From positions 260,699 through 324,698 of the forward strand of contig NZ_JAGGPB010000005.1 of the NCBI RefSeq assembly GCF_018614055.1: DNA of 64,000 bases, given 5' to 3'. The notes below the pieces were generated by a model. It was not told the origin of the DNA. It worked only from the letters and a program-made list of their open reading frames with translations, and did no database searches. Shown in pieces: positions 55,280 to 63,157 of the stretch. The position numbers and the translations under genes were made by a program. Position 1 is the stretch's first letter. Each line of letters opens with the position of its first letter. The DNA comes from Streptomyces sp. ISL-98. GTDB taxonomy: Bacteria; Actinomycetota; Actinomycetes; Streptomycetales; Streptomycetaceae.

Positions 55280-56605
55280 ATGACCGCAACGGGGGCAGAC
55301 CAGGACGCCACGGGCATGACCGCCCGGCGTTACTGGTGGTGGGAGCGGCGCCGCAGCGTCGTGCTGGATGTGGGGCTGGCGCTGGTTTCGGCGCTGGAGT
55401 GTGCGCTGGAAGGTGTGAGGTTCGCGGGGAACGCGGGACTGCCGGTACCGCTGGGGGTAGCCCTCGGCGTGGCCGCGGGCTCCGTGCTGCTCGTACGGCG
55501 GCGCTGGCCGATCGCCGTGGTCCTGGTGTCCATCGCCGTGACACCGGCCGAGATGGCCTTCCTGATGGGCATCGTGTCGCTGTACACGCTGGCCGCTTCG
55601 GAGGTGCCGCGCCGGATCACCGTGGTGCTGGCGGGGATGTCCCTGGCCGGGACACTGATCGTGACGTACGTACGGACCCAGCAGGACGTCGCGAACGCCA
55701 CGGACGGGGACTTCGATCCCGGGCCCTGGTACGTGCCGGTGGTGTCGCTCTTCCTTTCGCTCGGACTGACCGGCCCGCCGGTGCTCTTCGGGCTCTATAT
55801 AGGGGCCCGGCGGCGGCTGATGGAGAGCCTGAGGGAGCGTGCGGATTCGCTGGAGAGGGAGCTGTCGCTGCTCGCCGACCGGGCGGAGGAGCGGGCCGAA
55901 TGGGCGCGTACGGAGGAGCGGACCCGTATCGCGCGGGAGATGCATGACGTGGTCGCGCACCGGGTGAGCCTGATGGTGGTGCACTCGGCGGCGCTTCAGG
56001 CAGTGGCCCTGAAGGACCCGGCGAAGGCCGTCAAGAACGCGGCGCTGGTCGGCGACATGGGCCGCCAGGCGCTGACGGAGCTGCGCGAGATGCTCGGGGT
56101 ACTGCGGTCCGGCGACCGGGCGAAGCCGGTGACCACGGCGGTCCCGCTGGCGTCGGTCGGCGCGGCTGCGGCCGCGGCGGCCGCAGCACCCTCCGCCGAG
56201 GCGGTGGAGGACGGGCCGTGCCTGGCCGAACTGGACGCCCTGGTCGGGCAGTCCCGGCAGGCCGGGATGGTGGTGGAACTCACGGTGGAGGGCGACCCCG
56301 TTCTGTACGGGGCGCAGGTCGAGCAGACGGCGTACCGCGTGGTGCAGGAGGCCCTGACGAACGTGCACAAGCACGCGGCGGGCGCGAAGACGTGGGTGCG
56401 GCTCGCGCACCGCGGCTCCGAGGTGGCCATGCAGGTCGAGAACGGCCCCTCCGACGGCGGCACGGCCGACGCGGGCCTGCCGAGCGGCGGGAACGGCCTG
56501 GTGGGGATGCGGGAGCGGGTGACGGCACTGGGAGGTGTATTCGTGTCCGGGCCGACGGACGCGGGCGGCTTCCGGGTGTCGGCGGTGCTCCCCGCGCGGG
56601 GTTAG
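55280..56605 (+). CDS. Orphan sensor histidine kinase (HisKA_3 type)
   Basis: This 441-residue kinase has four to five N-terminal membrane segments, a coiled coil (LRERADSLERELSLLADRAEE), the HisKA_3 H-box ARTEERTRIAREMHDVVAHR with the phospho-His, and a HATPase domain (VVQEALTNVHKHA; GGNGLVGMRERV). An Ala-rich loop interrupts the kinase core. No response regulator is adjacent; the nearest LuxR-type regulators are 17 kb or more away. ATG 55280 is used; ATG 55316 is another choice. Confidence 0.9.
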   Translation: MTATGADQDATGMTARRYWWWERRRSVVLDVGLALVSALECALEGVRFAGNAGLPVPLGVALGVAAGSVLLVRRRWPIAVVLVSIAVTPAEMAFLMGIVSLYTLAASEVPRRITVVLAGMSLAGTLIVTYVRTQQDVANATDGDFDPGPWYVPVVSLFLSLGLTGPPVLFGLYIGARRRLMESLRERADSLERELSLLADRAEERAEWARTEERTRIAREMHDVVAHRVSLMVVHSAALQAVALKDPAKAVKNAALVGDMGRQALTELREMLGVLRSGDRAKPVTTAVPLASVGAAAAAAAAAPSAEAVEDGPCLAELDALVGQSRQAGMVVELTVEGDPVLYGAQVEQTAYRVVQEALTNVHKHAAGAKTWVRLAHRGSEVAMQVENGPSDGGTADAGLPSGGNGLVGMRERVTALGGVFVSGPTDAGGFRVSAVLPARG

Positions 56606-56610
56606 GGCGC

Positions 56611-56699
56611 GTCCGGCGTATCAGGCCGGCTTCAGGGTGCGGCGCCATCTCGCCGCAGATGTGCGTGCCAGGCCCCGGCCCAGGCCTGATCCGCCGGAC
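56611..56699. terminator. Long-armed inverted repeat between convergent genes
   Basis: The 17-bp arm at 56611-56627 is inverted at 56683-56699 with one mismatch, around 55 bases that contain further complementarity. It lies between the kinase stop and the convergent SUKH-3 gene, so it probably terminates both. Confidence 0.6.
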
Positions 56700-56723
56700 A
56701 TACCCCAGGGCGCCCCGGCACCC

Positions 56724-57239
56724 CTACGCCGGGGACAGCCGGCTCGGCTGGGTGCCGGTTACCAGGGTCGACAGGGCCTGGTCCACGTCGGCGCCCAGGT
56801 ACCAGTCGCCCGTGTGGTCCAGGGCGTAGACCCGCCCCGCCGAATCGATCGCGAGCACCGTCTGCCCGTCGGCCCCGTCGCTGCCGAACTCCGTGCCGAG
56901 CGGGCACACCTCCGTGCCCAGCGCGCGCCCGAGGTCGGCGAGCGTGCGGGCGTGGTGCAGACCCCCGAGCGGGTCGAAACGTACCGGCGTCGGCGCGATC
57001 TGGCGGCCGGGGCCCGGCGCCGCGACGTACAGGCCGCCGAATTCGGCCCACGCCTCGACCGCTGCGGGAAAGACACTGTGCCGGTGGCCGGCCGGGGACA
57101 GGTGCGCGCGCAGGGTGTCCGCCCAGTGCTCCGCCTGCCTTATGTCCCACCGCCCCGGCTGCCAGCCGGCGGCACGCAGGGCGGCGTCGACGGCCACGGG
57201 AAAGCGAGTGGTGTTGGTGTTGAGGTTGGGGCCCGGCAT
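56724..57239 (-). CDS. SUKH-3-like immunity-type protein
   Basis: This 171-residue protein matches the SUKH-3 pattern: a first helix AALRAAGWQPGRWD, AEHWADTLRAHL, VFPAAVEAWAEFGGLYV, then RFDPLGGLHHARTLADLGRALG, VCPLGTEFGSDGADGQTVLAI and the conserved end RVYALDHTGDWYLGADVDQALSTLV. SUKH proteins act as antidotes in toxin systems or as Smi1-like scaffolds. It starts ten bases after the YwqJ-like deaminase gene, so the two are one operon. Confidence 0.85.
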   Translation of the reverse strand: MPGPNLNTNTTRFPVAVDAALRAAGWQPGRWDIRQAEHWADTLRAHLSPAGHRHSVFPAAVEAWAEFGGLYVAAPGPGRQIAPTPVRFDPLGGLHHARTLADLGRALGTEVCPLGTEFGSDGADGQTVLAIDSAGRVYALDHTGDWYLGADVDQALSTLVTGTQPSRLSPA

Positions 57240-57249
57240 CGGCGGCGGG

Positions 57250-57855
57250 TCAGCCCTTCTGTGCGGTGGTCACGGTGGGGGCTACGGGGCGTACGCCGAA
57301 ATGGGCGAGCATCGGCGTACAGGAGCGGCAGGGCGGGGCGTAACTGCCGTGCAGCGGGTCGCCGTCCTCGCGGATGTGGCGCGTGGTGAGCTTCGCGTGC
57401 TTGAGCGAGCGCCGGGCGTCGCCGGGCGTGAGCGGCTTGCGGGAGGCGCGCTTGGAGCGGGACGCCTCGGCGGCGGTGATGTGCCGGGAGATGAGGATGG
57501 CCTCGGGGCAGCGGCCGGTGAAGCGTTCGCGCTGGCCGCTGGTGAGGGTGTCGAGGAAGTCCTGGACAAGCGGGTGCAGCGCGGGCGGCTGGTCCCCCTT
57601 GCCCGCCGTACAGGTGAGGGTGTCGGCGCCGCGCACGGAGAGCGCTGCGGCGACGGTCGGCAGGATGCCGTCGCGGCGGTGGTGCAGCATCGGCGGGCGG
57701 GCGCCCTCGGTGCTGCTCCAGCTGAGGCGGGGATCGCCGGACGGGTGCGCTCCGGGGCCCGGCGTGCCGGATGTGCCCGGTGTGTCCTGCGTGCCCGGTG
57801 TGCCCGGCTCCGACGTGTGTGAAGTGACGGTGGTTTCCTTTTGTGCCGTGTGCAT
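57250..57855 (-). CDS. YwqJ-like nucleic-acid/nucleotide deaminase
   Basis: This 201-residue protein has a low-complexity Thr/Gly/Pro N-terminus (residues 1-45), then a deaminase-type core: CPE at residues 116-118 (GRCPEAILISRHI) and PCRSC with Cys 176 and Cys 179 (APPCRSCTPMLAHFG). Together these give the zinc site C, E, PCxxC of the YwqJ branch. The ATG at 57855 has GGAGGGGAG upstream. It has no signal or export domain of its own. It is paired with a SUKH-3 gene. Confidence 0.85.
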   Translation of the reverse strand: MHTAQKETTVTSHTSEPGTPGTQDTPGTSGTPGPGAHPSGDPRLSWSSTEGARPPMLHHRRDGILPTVAAALSVRGADTLTCTAGKGDQPPALHPLVQDFLDTLTSGQRERFTGRCPEAILISRHITAAEASRSKRASRKPLTPGDARRSLKHAKLTTRHIREDGDPLHGSYAPPCRSCTPMLAHFGVRPVAPTVTTAQKG

Positions 57856-58093
57856 GGTGGTGCTCCCCTCCGTGCCCGCGGCGGTGGCCGCTGGTGTGCA
57901 CGCCCCCGCGTTGCTGGGACAGCCTGCCAAATGTGACCAGTGGTGCGGAAGCTGGGTCGGTGAACCGTGCGCGGACGTCGCCGAGTGGTGACGCGGGCGT
58001 GACGGTTCGTTACGCAAGGCGAGGGGCGGGCCCCCCCGTTGTCCCACCGCATAGGCTGTGCGAACCAGCCAGAAGCAGCAGGGGGCAACCGCC
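57856..58093. promoter_or_regulatory. Divergent spacer inside the deaminase/SUKH island
   Basis: This 238-bp gap lies between the divergent YwqJ-like and SMI1-type genes and should hold both promoters. I see no convincing palindrome or hexamer pair. Confidence 0.3.
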
Positions 58094-59077
58094 ATGACGA
58101 CAGGTCGGCTCGGGCAGCAAGCCGCGCCACCGAACGCGGCCTACGCCGGGCAGGTCGTGCACTTCCCGGACCCGGTCCGGGCCTCCCGCCACCCCAAGGG
58201 TGTGCGCGTGGACGAAGACGGCCACCCGGTTTTCTCGCCGTACGCACGTGCCGCCGCGGAGATCGCGGAGCCCCCGGAGGGCTTCGGCGTGGACGAACTG
58301 CGCCTCACCGACTACGTGTCCGCCAATGCGGCGCTGGCCGCCGGCGGCCACGAGCTGTGGGACACCGTTCCGGCGGTCGCGACCCCGCACGGCTGGACCT
58401 GGCACCACGTAGCGGGCACGCGGCGCATGGAGTTGGTACCGGTCGAGGTGAAGGCGCTGCTGCGCCACCACGGCGGACTCACGACGGCCGCCGTCGACCA
58501 GGACAAGCGCGGCACGCGCCAGCTGCAGGAGACCCGGCCGGTCCATTTCGGGCTGCCGAAGGGTTCCGTATCGGTGAGCGAGCAGCAGATCCTGGGCGTG
58601 GAGGAAGACCTCGGCTACCGGCTGCCCGGCGCGTACCGCTCGTTCCTGAAGGCGGCGGGCGGCTGCGCGCCGGTGGGTGCGGCGCTGGACGCGGAGCTGG
58701 GGCTGCTGGTCGACCAGCCGTTCTTCACGGTGCGCGACGAGGCGGCGGTCAATGACCTGGTGTACGTCAACAAGTGCCTGCGCGACCACATGACGAAGGA
58801 CTACCTGGGCGTCGCCTTCGTGCAGGGCGGCCTGCTGGCGGTGAAGGTCAGGGGCGGCGAAACCGGCTCGGTGTGGTTCGTCGCGTACGACGACGCGCGG
58901 GACCGCGACGGCTGGACGGTGCACGAGCGCGTGGAGCGGCTGCTGCTGCCGTGCGGCGACGACTTCGACGCGTTTTTGCAGCGGCTCGCGGGCAACCCGC
59001 CGGAGCTGGAGACCGTGGCGAACCTGATGGTGGACGGCGGCTTCGCGCGCGCCGTCCCCGTACCGAACGAGGGGTGA
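58094..59077 (+). CDS. SMI1/KNR4 (SUKH)-family protein
   Basis: This 327-residue protein has an N-terminal part rich in His/Pro (VVHFPDPVRASRHPKGV; HGWTWHHVAGTRRMELVP), and a SUKH domain from about residue 155 with SVSEQQILGVEEDLGYRLPG, AYRSFLKAAGGCAPVG and AYDDARDRDGWTVHERVERLL. The stop overlaps the next gene (GTGA), so it is coupled to the large deaminase/SUKH-4 protein. A role as immunity partner or scaffold for that protein is likely. Confidence 0.82.
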   Translation: MTTGRLGQQAAPPNAAYAGQVVHFPDPVRASRHPKGVRVDEDGHPVFSPYARAAAEIAEPPEGFGVDELRLTDYVSANAALAAGGHELWDTVPAVATPHGWTWHHVAGTRRMELVPVEVKALLRHHGGLTTAAVDQDKRGTRQLQETRPVHFGLPKGSVSVSEQQILGVEEDLGYRLPGAYRSFLKAAGGCAPVGAALDAELGLLVDQPFFTVRDEAAVNDLVYVNKCLRDHMTKDYLGVAFVQGGLLAVKVRGGETGSVWFVAYDDARDRDGWTVHERVERLLLPCGDDFDAFLQRLAGNPPELETVANLMVDGGFARAVPVPNEG

Positions 59078-61968
59078 GCGCGATGGTGACGTTCGCGCAG
59101 GCGCAGGAGCGCGCGGAAGAGTGGGTCAACGGGGACGTACCCGCGCCGTCGCACCGTGAGGTGCGGGTGCGCGAGTTCGAACTCGGCTTCGTGGTCTGGG
59201 CGGAGGACCGCGTGGACGGCCCGACCTCGGACGGCGGGCGCCAGCGCCTCGTCATCGCCCGCGACAGCGGCGAGGCCACCCTGTGGCCCGGCCTGCCGGT
59301 GGGTGAGGTGATCCGCCGGTACGAGGAGGAGTACGGGACGCCGGACACGTCACCGGCGGACGACGCGGGTCCGCCGCCGGCGCAGCGGATAGACCTGGAA
59401 CAGACGTCGTTCCTGCTGACGCCGCCGGAGTGGCTCCAGGACGCGGCAGACAAGATGGGCATTCCGGACCACCGGCGCGGGGACGCGGGTGCGGATGACG
59501 CTGGCTCTGGTGCCGATGCCGGTACGGGCGTGCCTGCGGGTTCGCTTCCGCCTGCTGCGGGCGGTAGTTGGGCGGACTCGGTCAGCGGGGGTGCGGCTTC
59601 CCCTTCGGCGGGCGGCCGCGCAGGCATCGGCGCTGACGCGTCGGCCGGTGCCGGATCCGCTTCCGGGGCTGCGGTCTCGCCTTCGGTCGGGGTCGGCGCT
59701 GGTTCGCCTTCCGGCAGCGGCAGTTGGGCCGATGCCGCTGCCGCCGACGGATCTGCCGGCGTCGGCGCGGAGGGTCCGCAGGTTGCGGGTTCGCCTTCGT
59801 TCGCGGCCGGCCCTGGGGCCAACGGCCCGCAGGACAGTGCTGGTTCGCCTTCCGAAGGTGGCGACTGGCCCCTTGCAGGTTCCGTGGGTTCGGCGTCCTC
59901 CGGTGACGGCTGGGCCGGTGCCGGTGCAGGCTCGGGTGGGAGTGAGAACGCTTCGCAGGCCGAGCACGGGTCCGGGGGCACTCCCTGGCCCACCGCCGGA
60001 GGCTCCCAGGGCGGCTACGACCCCACCGCCTCCGCAGGCGTGCCCGCAGGGGCAACCCCCTGGGCCGGTACGGACACCAACGGGGCCGGGGACGACATGT
60101 CAGTTCCGCTTCCGGCCACCGTTTTCGCGCCGCCGCTCTCCGGCTCCGACGATGACGACACCCCGCCGCCCGGTGTGGCGCCGGAGGCCAAGACGGCGCT
60201 GATGTCGGGTGGGAGCCAGTTGCCCTCGACCGCGATCGCCCCGGCCCTTCCGGGTGCGCAGCCGCCCGCGTCACCCGCCTCGCCCCCGTCGCCCCAGTCG
60301 CCCGCAGGGTCCCCAGGCGCCCGCGACATCGCCGACGCCGCGACCAGCAAGGCCGCCTTGCCGCCGCGCGGTCCGCGGGGCGGCGGTTCTACGACTCCTC
60401 CGCCGCCCGGCGCCCCCGGTACGCCGGGAGCGGGGCCGGGTGCGGTTCCGCCGCCGTCGGGGCCGGGTACGCCCGGTGCCCCGGCGGGTGGGTACGTACC
60501 GACCCAGCTCGTATCGGCGCTCGACCCCGACGGGCCGAAGCCGCCGGGTGCGCCCGCCTCTCCCACGCCGCCTCCGGGTGGGGGTGTTCACCAGGCGGCG
60601 ACGATGTTTGCCGACCCGAGCCAGGGCGGTGGCATGCCCGGTGCTCCGCAGCCTCCCGGCCCGCCCGGTCCTCCCCGCGCGCCCGGTACGCCCGGTGCTC
60701 CGCAGCCCCCCGGTCCTCCCGGCGCTCCGGGTGCCCCCCAGCCTCCCGGCCCTCCCGGCGGCGGTGTGCATCACGCGGCGACCATGTTGGCCGGGCCCGG
60801 CCAGGTCGGGCCGCCGCCCGGTGCTCCCCGGCCCCCGGGTCCGCCCGGTGCCCCCGGGACGCCGCCCGGCGCCGCTCCGCAGCCGCCCATGGCCCAGGCA
60901 CCCATGCCCCAGCAGCCGCACGCCCCCCAGGCTCCGCAGCCCCAGGCGTACGGCTACCCGCAGCCGCCCGCGCCGACCGGTGTGCCGACCGTGGGCCCCG
61001 GCTACCAGGCCGTACTGCGCTACCGCGCCCAGGACGGCAGCGAGCAGCAGCTCATCCGCCGCTCCGCGCCCGGTACGCCGCACCCCGAGTGGCAGATCCT
61101 GCACGAGCTGCGCGCCATGAACGTGCCGCCGCAGCAGGTGCTCGAACTCCACACCGAGCTGGAGTCGTGCGAGCTGCCCGGTGGTTACTGCGCCCGTATG
61201 ATCCGCGAGACCTGGCCCCAGGTGCGGATCACGAGCGTCGCGCCGTACGGCACCGATCACGCCAGCCGTCAGCAGGGCATGCAGCATCTCCTCACCCACC
61301 AGGGCGAGTTGCACCAGGTCGCGGACGGTCCGGCGCGACCTGCGCCGGTACGGGTGCCGCTGCCGCACCCCGGCCAGCTGATGCAGGCGCCGCCGATCCC
61401 GCCCGAGGGGGTCGCGCACGAGCTGGCGGGGGCCTTCGGGCCGCAGGGCATCTTCCGCTTCGACCAGGCCGCCGTATCGCGTCAGGGCGTACCGGAGATC
61501 GTCGGCCGCACGCTCGTCTGGGCGGGCCTGCCGATCGACTTCGGGCCGTTCTTCTGGGCGCAGGCGGTGCCGGGGCAGCCGGTCCCGACGCTGGCGGAAC
61601 TCGCCGCCCAGCGTGGGGTGCAGCCGGCCTCGGACGCGGGCTCGTACCTCGTCATGGGCAGCGACTTCGGACGCGCGATCTGCGTTCAGTACGGTACGGC
61701 GAACATCGTCGCCGTACCGGTGGAGGCGGGCCCAGGCGGCCGGCCCGTACCGCCGCAGTTCGTGAACACCGGGCTGCCCGAGTTCGCGCGCTCGCTGGCC
61801 CTGCTCGGCCGGATGTGGCGACTGCGCTTCGGGCTCACGCCGGAACAGGCGGGCCGCTGGACGGTCGACTTCCAGGCGCAGCTCGCCGCGCTGGACCCGG
61901 CGGCGCTGTCGTCGCCGGAGAGCTGGTGGTCGGTGCTGCTGGAGCAGATGTGGGACGGCCTGATCTGA
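59074..61968 (+). CDS. Large YrhB / Pro-Gly linker / deaminase-like / SUKH-4 protein
   Basis: This 964-residue protein starts with GTG 59074 (or ATG 59083). Order: a YrhB/Imm35-like domain (TFAQAQERAEEWVNGDV; RQRLVIARDSGEATLWPGLP, residues 4-90), a Ser/Ala/Gly low-complexity region (about 130-345), a collagen-like Pro-Gly-Ala region (about 380-635) with two GVHxAATM motifs, then a deaminase-like core with HPEW at 670-673 and Cys 699 / Cys 706 (ESCELPGGYC), and a SUKH-4 domain from about 770 (LVWAGLPIDFGPFFWAQ; YLVMGSDFGRAICVQYG). No signal peptide. A strong terminator follows. Confidence 0.85.
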   Translation: MSAMVTFAQAQERAEEWVNGDVPAPSHREVRVREFELGFVVWAEDRVDGPTSDGGRQRLVIARDSGEATLWPGLPVGEVIRRYEEEYGTPDTSPADDAGPPPAQRIDLEQTSFLLTPPEWLQDAADKMGIPDHRRGDAGADDAGSGADAGTGVPAGSLPPAAGGSWADSVSGGAASPSAGGRAGIGADASAGAGSASGAAVSPSVGVGAGSPSGSGSWADAAAADGSAGVGAEGPQVAGSPSFAAGPGANGPQDSAGSPSEGGDWPLAGSVGSASSGDGWAGAGAGSGGSENASQAEHGSGGTPWPTAGGSQGGYDPTASAGVPAGATPWAGTDTNGAGDDMSVPLPATVFAPPLSGSDDDDTPPPGVAPEAKTALMSGGSQLPSTAIAPALPGAQPPASPASPPSPQSPAGSPGARDIADAATSKAALPPRGPRGGGSTTPPPPGAPGTPGAGPGAVPPPSGPGTPGAPAGGYVPTQLVSALDPDGPKPPGAPASPTPPPGGGVHQAATMFADPSQGGGMPGAPQPPGPPGPPRAPGTPGAPQPPGPPGAPGAPQPPGPPGGGVHHAATMLAGPGQVGPPPGAPRPPGPPGAPGTPPGAAPQPPMAQAPMPQQPHAPQAPQPQAYGYPQPPAPTGVPTVGPGYQAVLRYRAQDGSEQQLIRRSAPGTPHPEWQILHELRAMNVPPQQVLELHTELESCELPGGYCARMIRETWPQVRITSVAPYGTDHASRQQGMQHLLTHQGELHQVADGPARPAPVRVPLPHPGQLMQAPPIPPEGVAHELAGAFGPQGIFRFDQAAVSRQGVPEIVGRTLVWAGLPIDFGPFFWAQAVPGQPVPTLAELAAQRGVQPASDAGSYLVMGSDFGRAICVQYGTANIVAVPVEAGPGGRPVPPQFVNTGLPEFARSLALLGRMWRLRFGLTPEQAGRWTVDFQAQLAALDPAALSSPESWWSVLLEQMWDGLI

Positions 61969-62000
61969 CCGGCCGACCCGGCTGAAGTGTGTACGTACGA

Positions 62001-62041
62001 CTGAGGCGCCCGACCCCCGCAGAACGGGTCGGGCGCCTCAG
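62001..62041 (+). terminator. Terminator after the deaminase/SUKH-4 gene
   Basis: A perfect 16-bp stem (62001-62016 with 62026-62041) with a 9-base loop follows the stop at 61968 by 32 bases. Confidence 0.92.
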
Positions 62042-62149
62042 TCATATGCAACGCACGATCCGATCTAGCCATCCCTTTCCGATTTCTGACAACAAATCAC
62101 GCACCCTTGACCGAACGAGTCGGGCGGAGTGTCGCGTTATGAGCACTTC

Positions 62150-62167
62150 ATCTTGATCCGTCAAGAT
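62150..62167 (+). promoter_or_regulatory. Palindrome upstream of the coiled-coil gene
   Basis: ATCTTGA (62150-62156) and TCAAGAT (62161-62167) form a perfect 7-bp inverted repeat around TCCG, 40 bases before the start at 62207. A TTGACC lies at 62107. It may be an operator; the half-site TCTTGA also occurs in the MarR array at 39485. Confidence 0.4.
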
Positions 62168-62206
62168 TGCGCGGACTGCGTTGTGTGTCGGAGAGAGGCT
62201 TCAAGG

Positions 62207-63100
62207 ATGAATGCATCGGTTTCACCGTCACCTCACGGCTTCGTCGTCGTACGAGGCCGCGGCTACCGCCAGGAACAGGTGGAACGCCAAGTCGCCCGGC
62301 TCTCCCGGGACCGCGACGCCGCGTGGGAGCGCGCAGCGCGCCTCACCGTCCTCGCCAGGGACATGGAGGCCGAGGCGGCCGAGGTCTGCCGGCTGGCGGC
62401 AGGGCTCGCCCCGCAGACGTACGAGAACCTCGGCAAGGGCGCCCAGAACCTCCTCGCGGTGGTCGAGGAGGAGGTCGCGGCGGTGGCCGCCGCGGCACGC
62501 GACGACGCGCAGGCGCTGCACGACGCGGCCGAGGCGGAGGCGGCCAAGATCCGGGACGCGGCGCGTGCGTACGCCGACAAGGTACGGGCGGACGCCGAGG
62601 CCTGCGCCCAGCAGCTCCTCAACACCGCACAGGCCACCGCCGACGAGGCCCGGATCGGCGCACGCCGGTACGTGAAGGAGGTGCGGGGCGAGGCGGTCGG
62701 GGCGCTGAAGGAGACGCGGCAGCGTACGGCCGCCCTGCTCGCCGCCCAGCGCGAGGAACACGCCGAGCGCTGGGAGGCGGTGGGGCGTGAACTCGCGGGT
62801 CACCAGGCCCTGTTCGACGCACGCCACGCCGAGCTGACGGCGCACGCCGAGGGCACCCTGGCTGATGCCAAGCGCGCCCTGGCCGAGGCGGAGGAGGCGG
62901 CCCGCCACGGCCAGGAGGACGCGGAGGCTCAGGCGGCGGAGCTGCTGGCGCAGGCCCGGGTGAGCGAGGAGCGCATCGCACGCGAGACGGAACGCATCCT
63001 GCGCGAGCACGAGGAGGCCGGCGAGGAGATGCAGGCCCACATGACCCATGTACGCACCAGCCTGGCCACTCTGACGGGCCGGGCGACGGCAGAGGGGTGA
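62207..63100 (+). CDS. Long coiled-coil (DivIVA/Scy/FilP-type) protein
   Basis: This 297-residue protein has a short N-terminal motif FVVVRGRGYRQEQVERQVARL resembling the DivIVA-like head of Streptomyces polar-growth proteins. It is followed by almost continuous Ala/Glu/Arg heptads to the C-terminus (for example EEVAAVAAAARDDAQALHDA). Such proteins are often labelled cellulose-binding and may act as cytoskeletal scaffolds. The ATG at 62207 has GAGAGAGG upstream; a longer frame from 62129 contains several Cys and lacks coiled-coil character. Confidence 0.85.
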   Translation: MNASVSPSPHGFVVVRGRGYRQEQVERQVARLSRDRDAAWERAARLTVLARDMEAEAAEVCRLAAGLAPQTYENLGKGAQNLLAVVEEEVAAVAAAARDDAQALHDAAEAEAAKIRDAARAYADKVRADAEACAQQLLNTAQATADEARIGARRYVKEVRGEAVGALKETRQRTAALLAAQREEHAERWEAVGRELAGHQALFDARHAELTAHAEGTLADAKRALAEAEEAARHGQEDAEAQAAELLAQARVSEERIARETERILREHEEAGEEMQAHMTHVRTSLATLTGRATAEG

Positions 63101-63157
63101 CCAGGTCCGACGAGGGGGAGGCGGCGGCCCTGGTCCGACCAGGGCCGCCCGGGGTCG

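Noticed and set aside
59350-60274. Several overlapping ORFs in other frames of the low-complexity region of the 964-residue protein
   Set aside because: They arise from GC-rich repeats; only the main frame links the recognisable YrhB and SUKH-4 domains.
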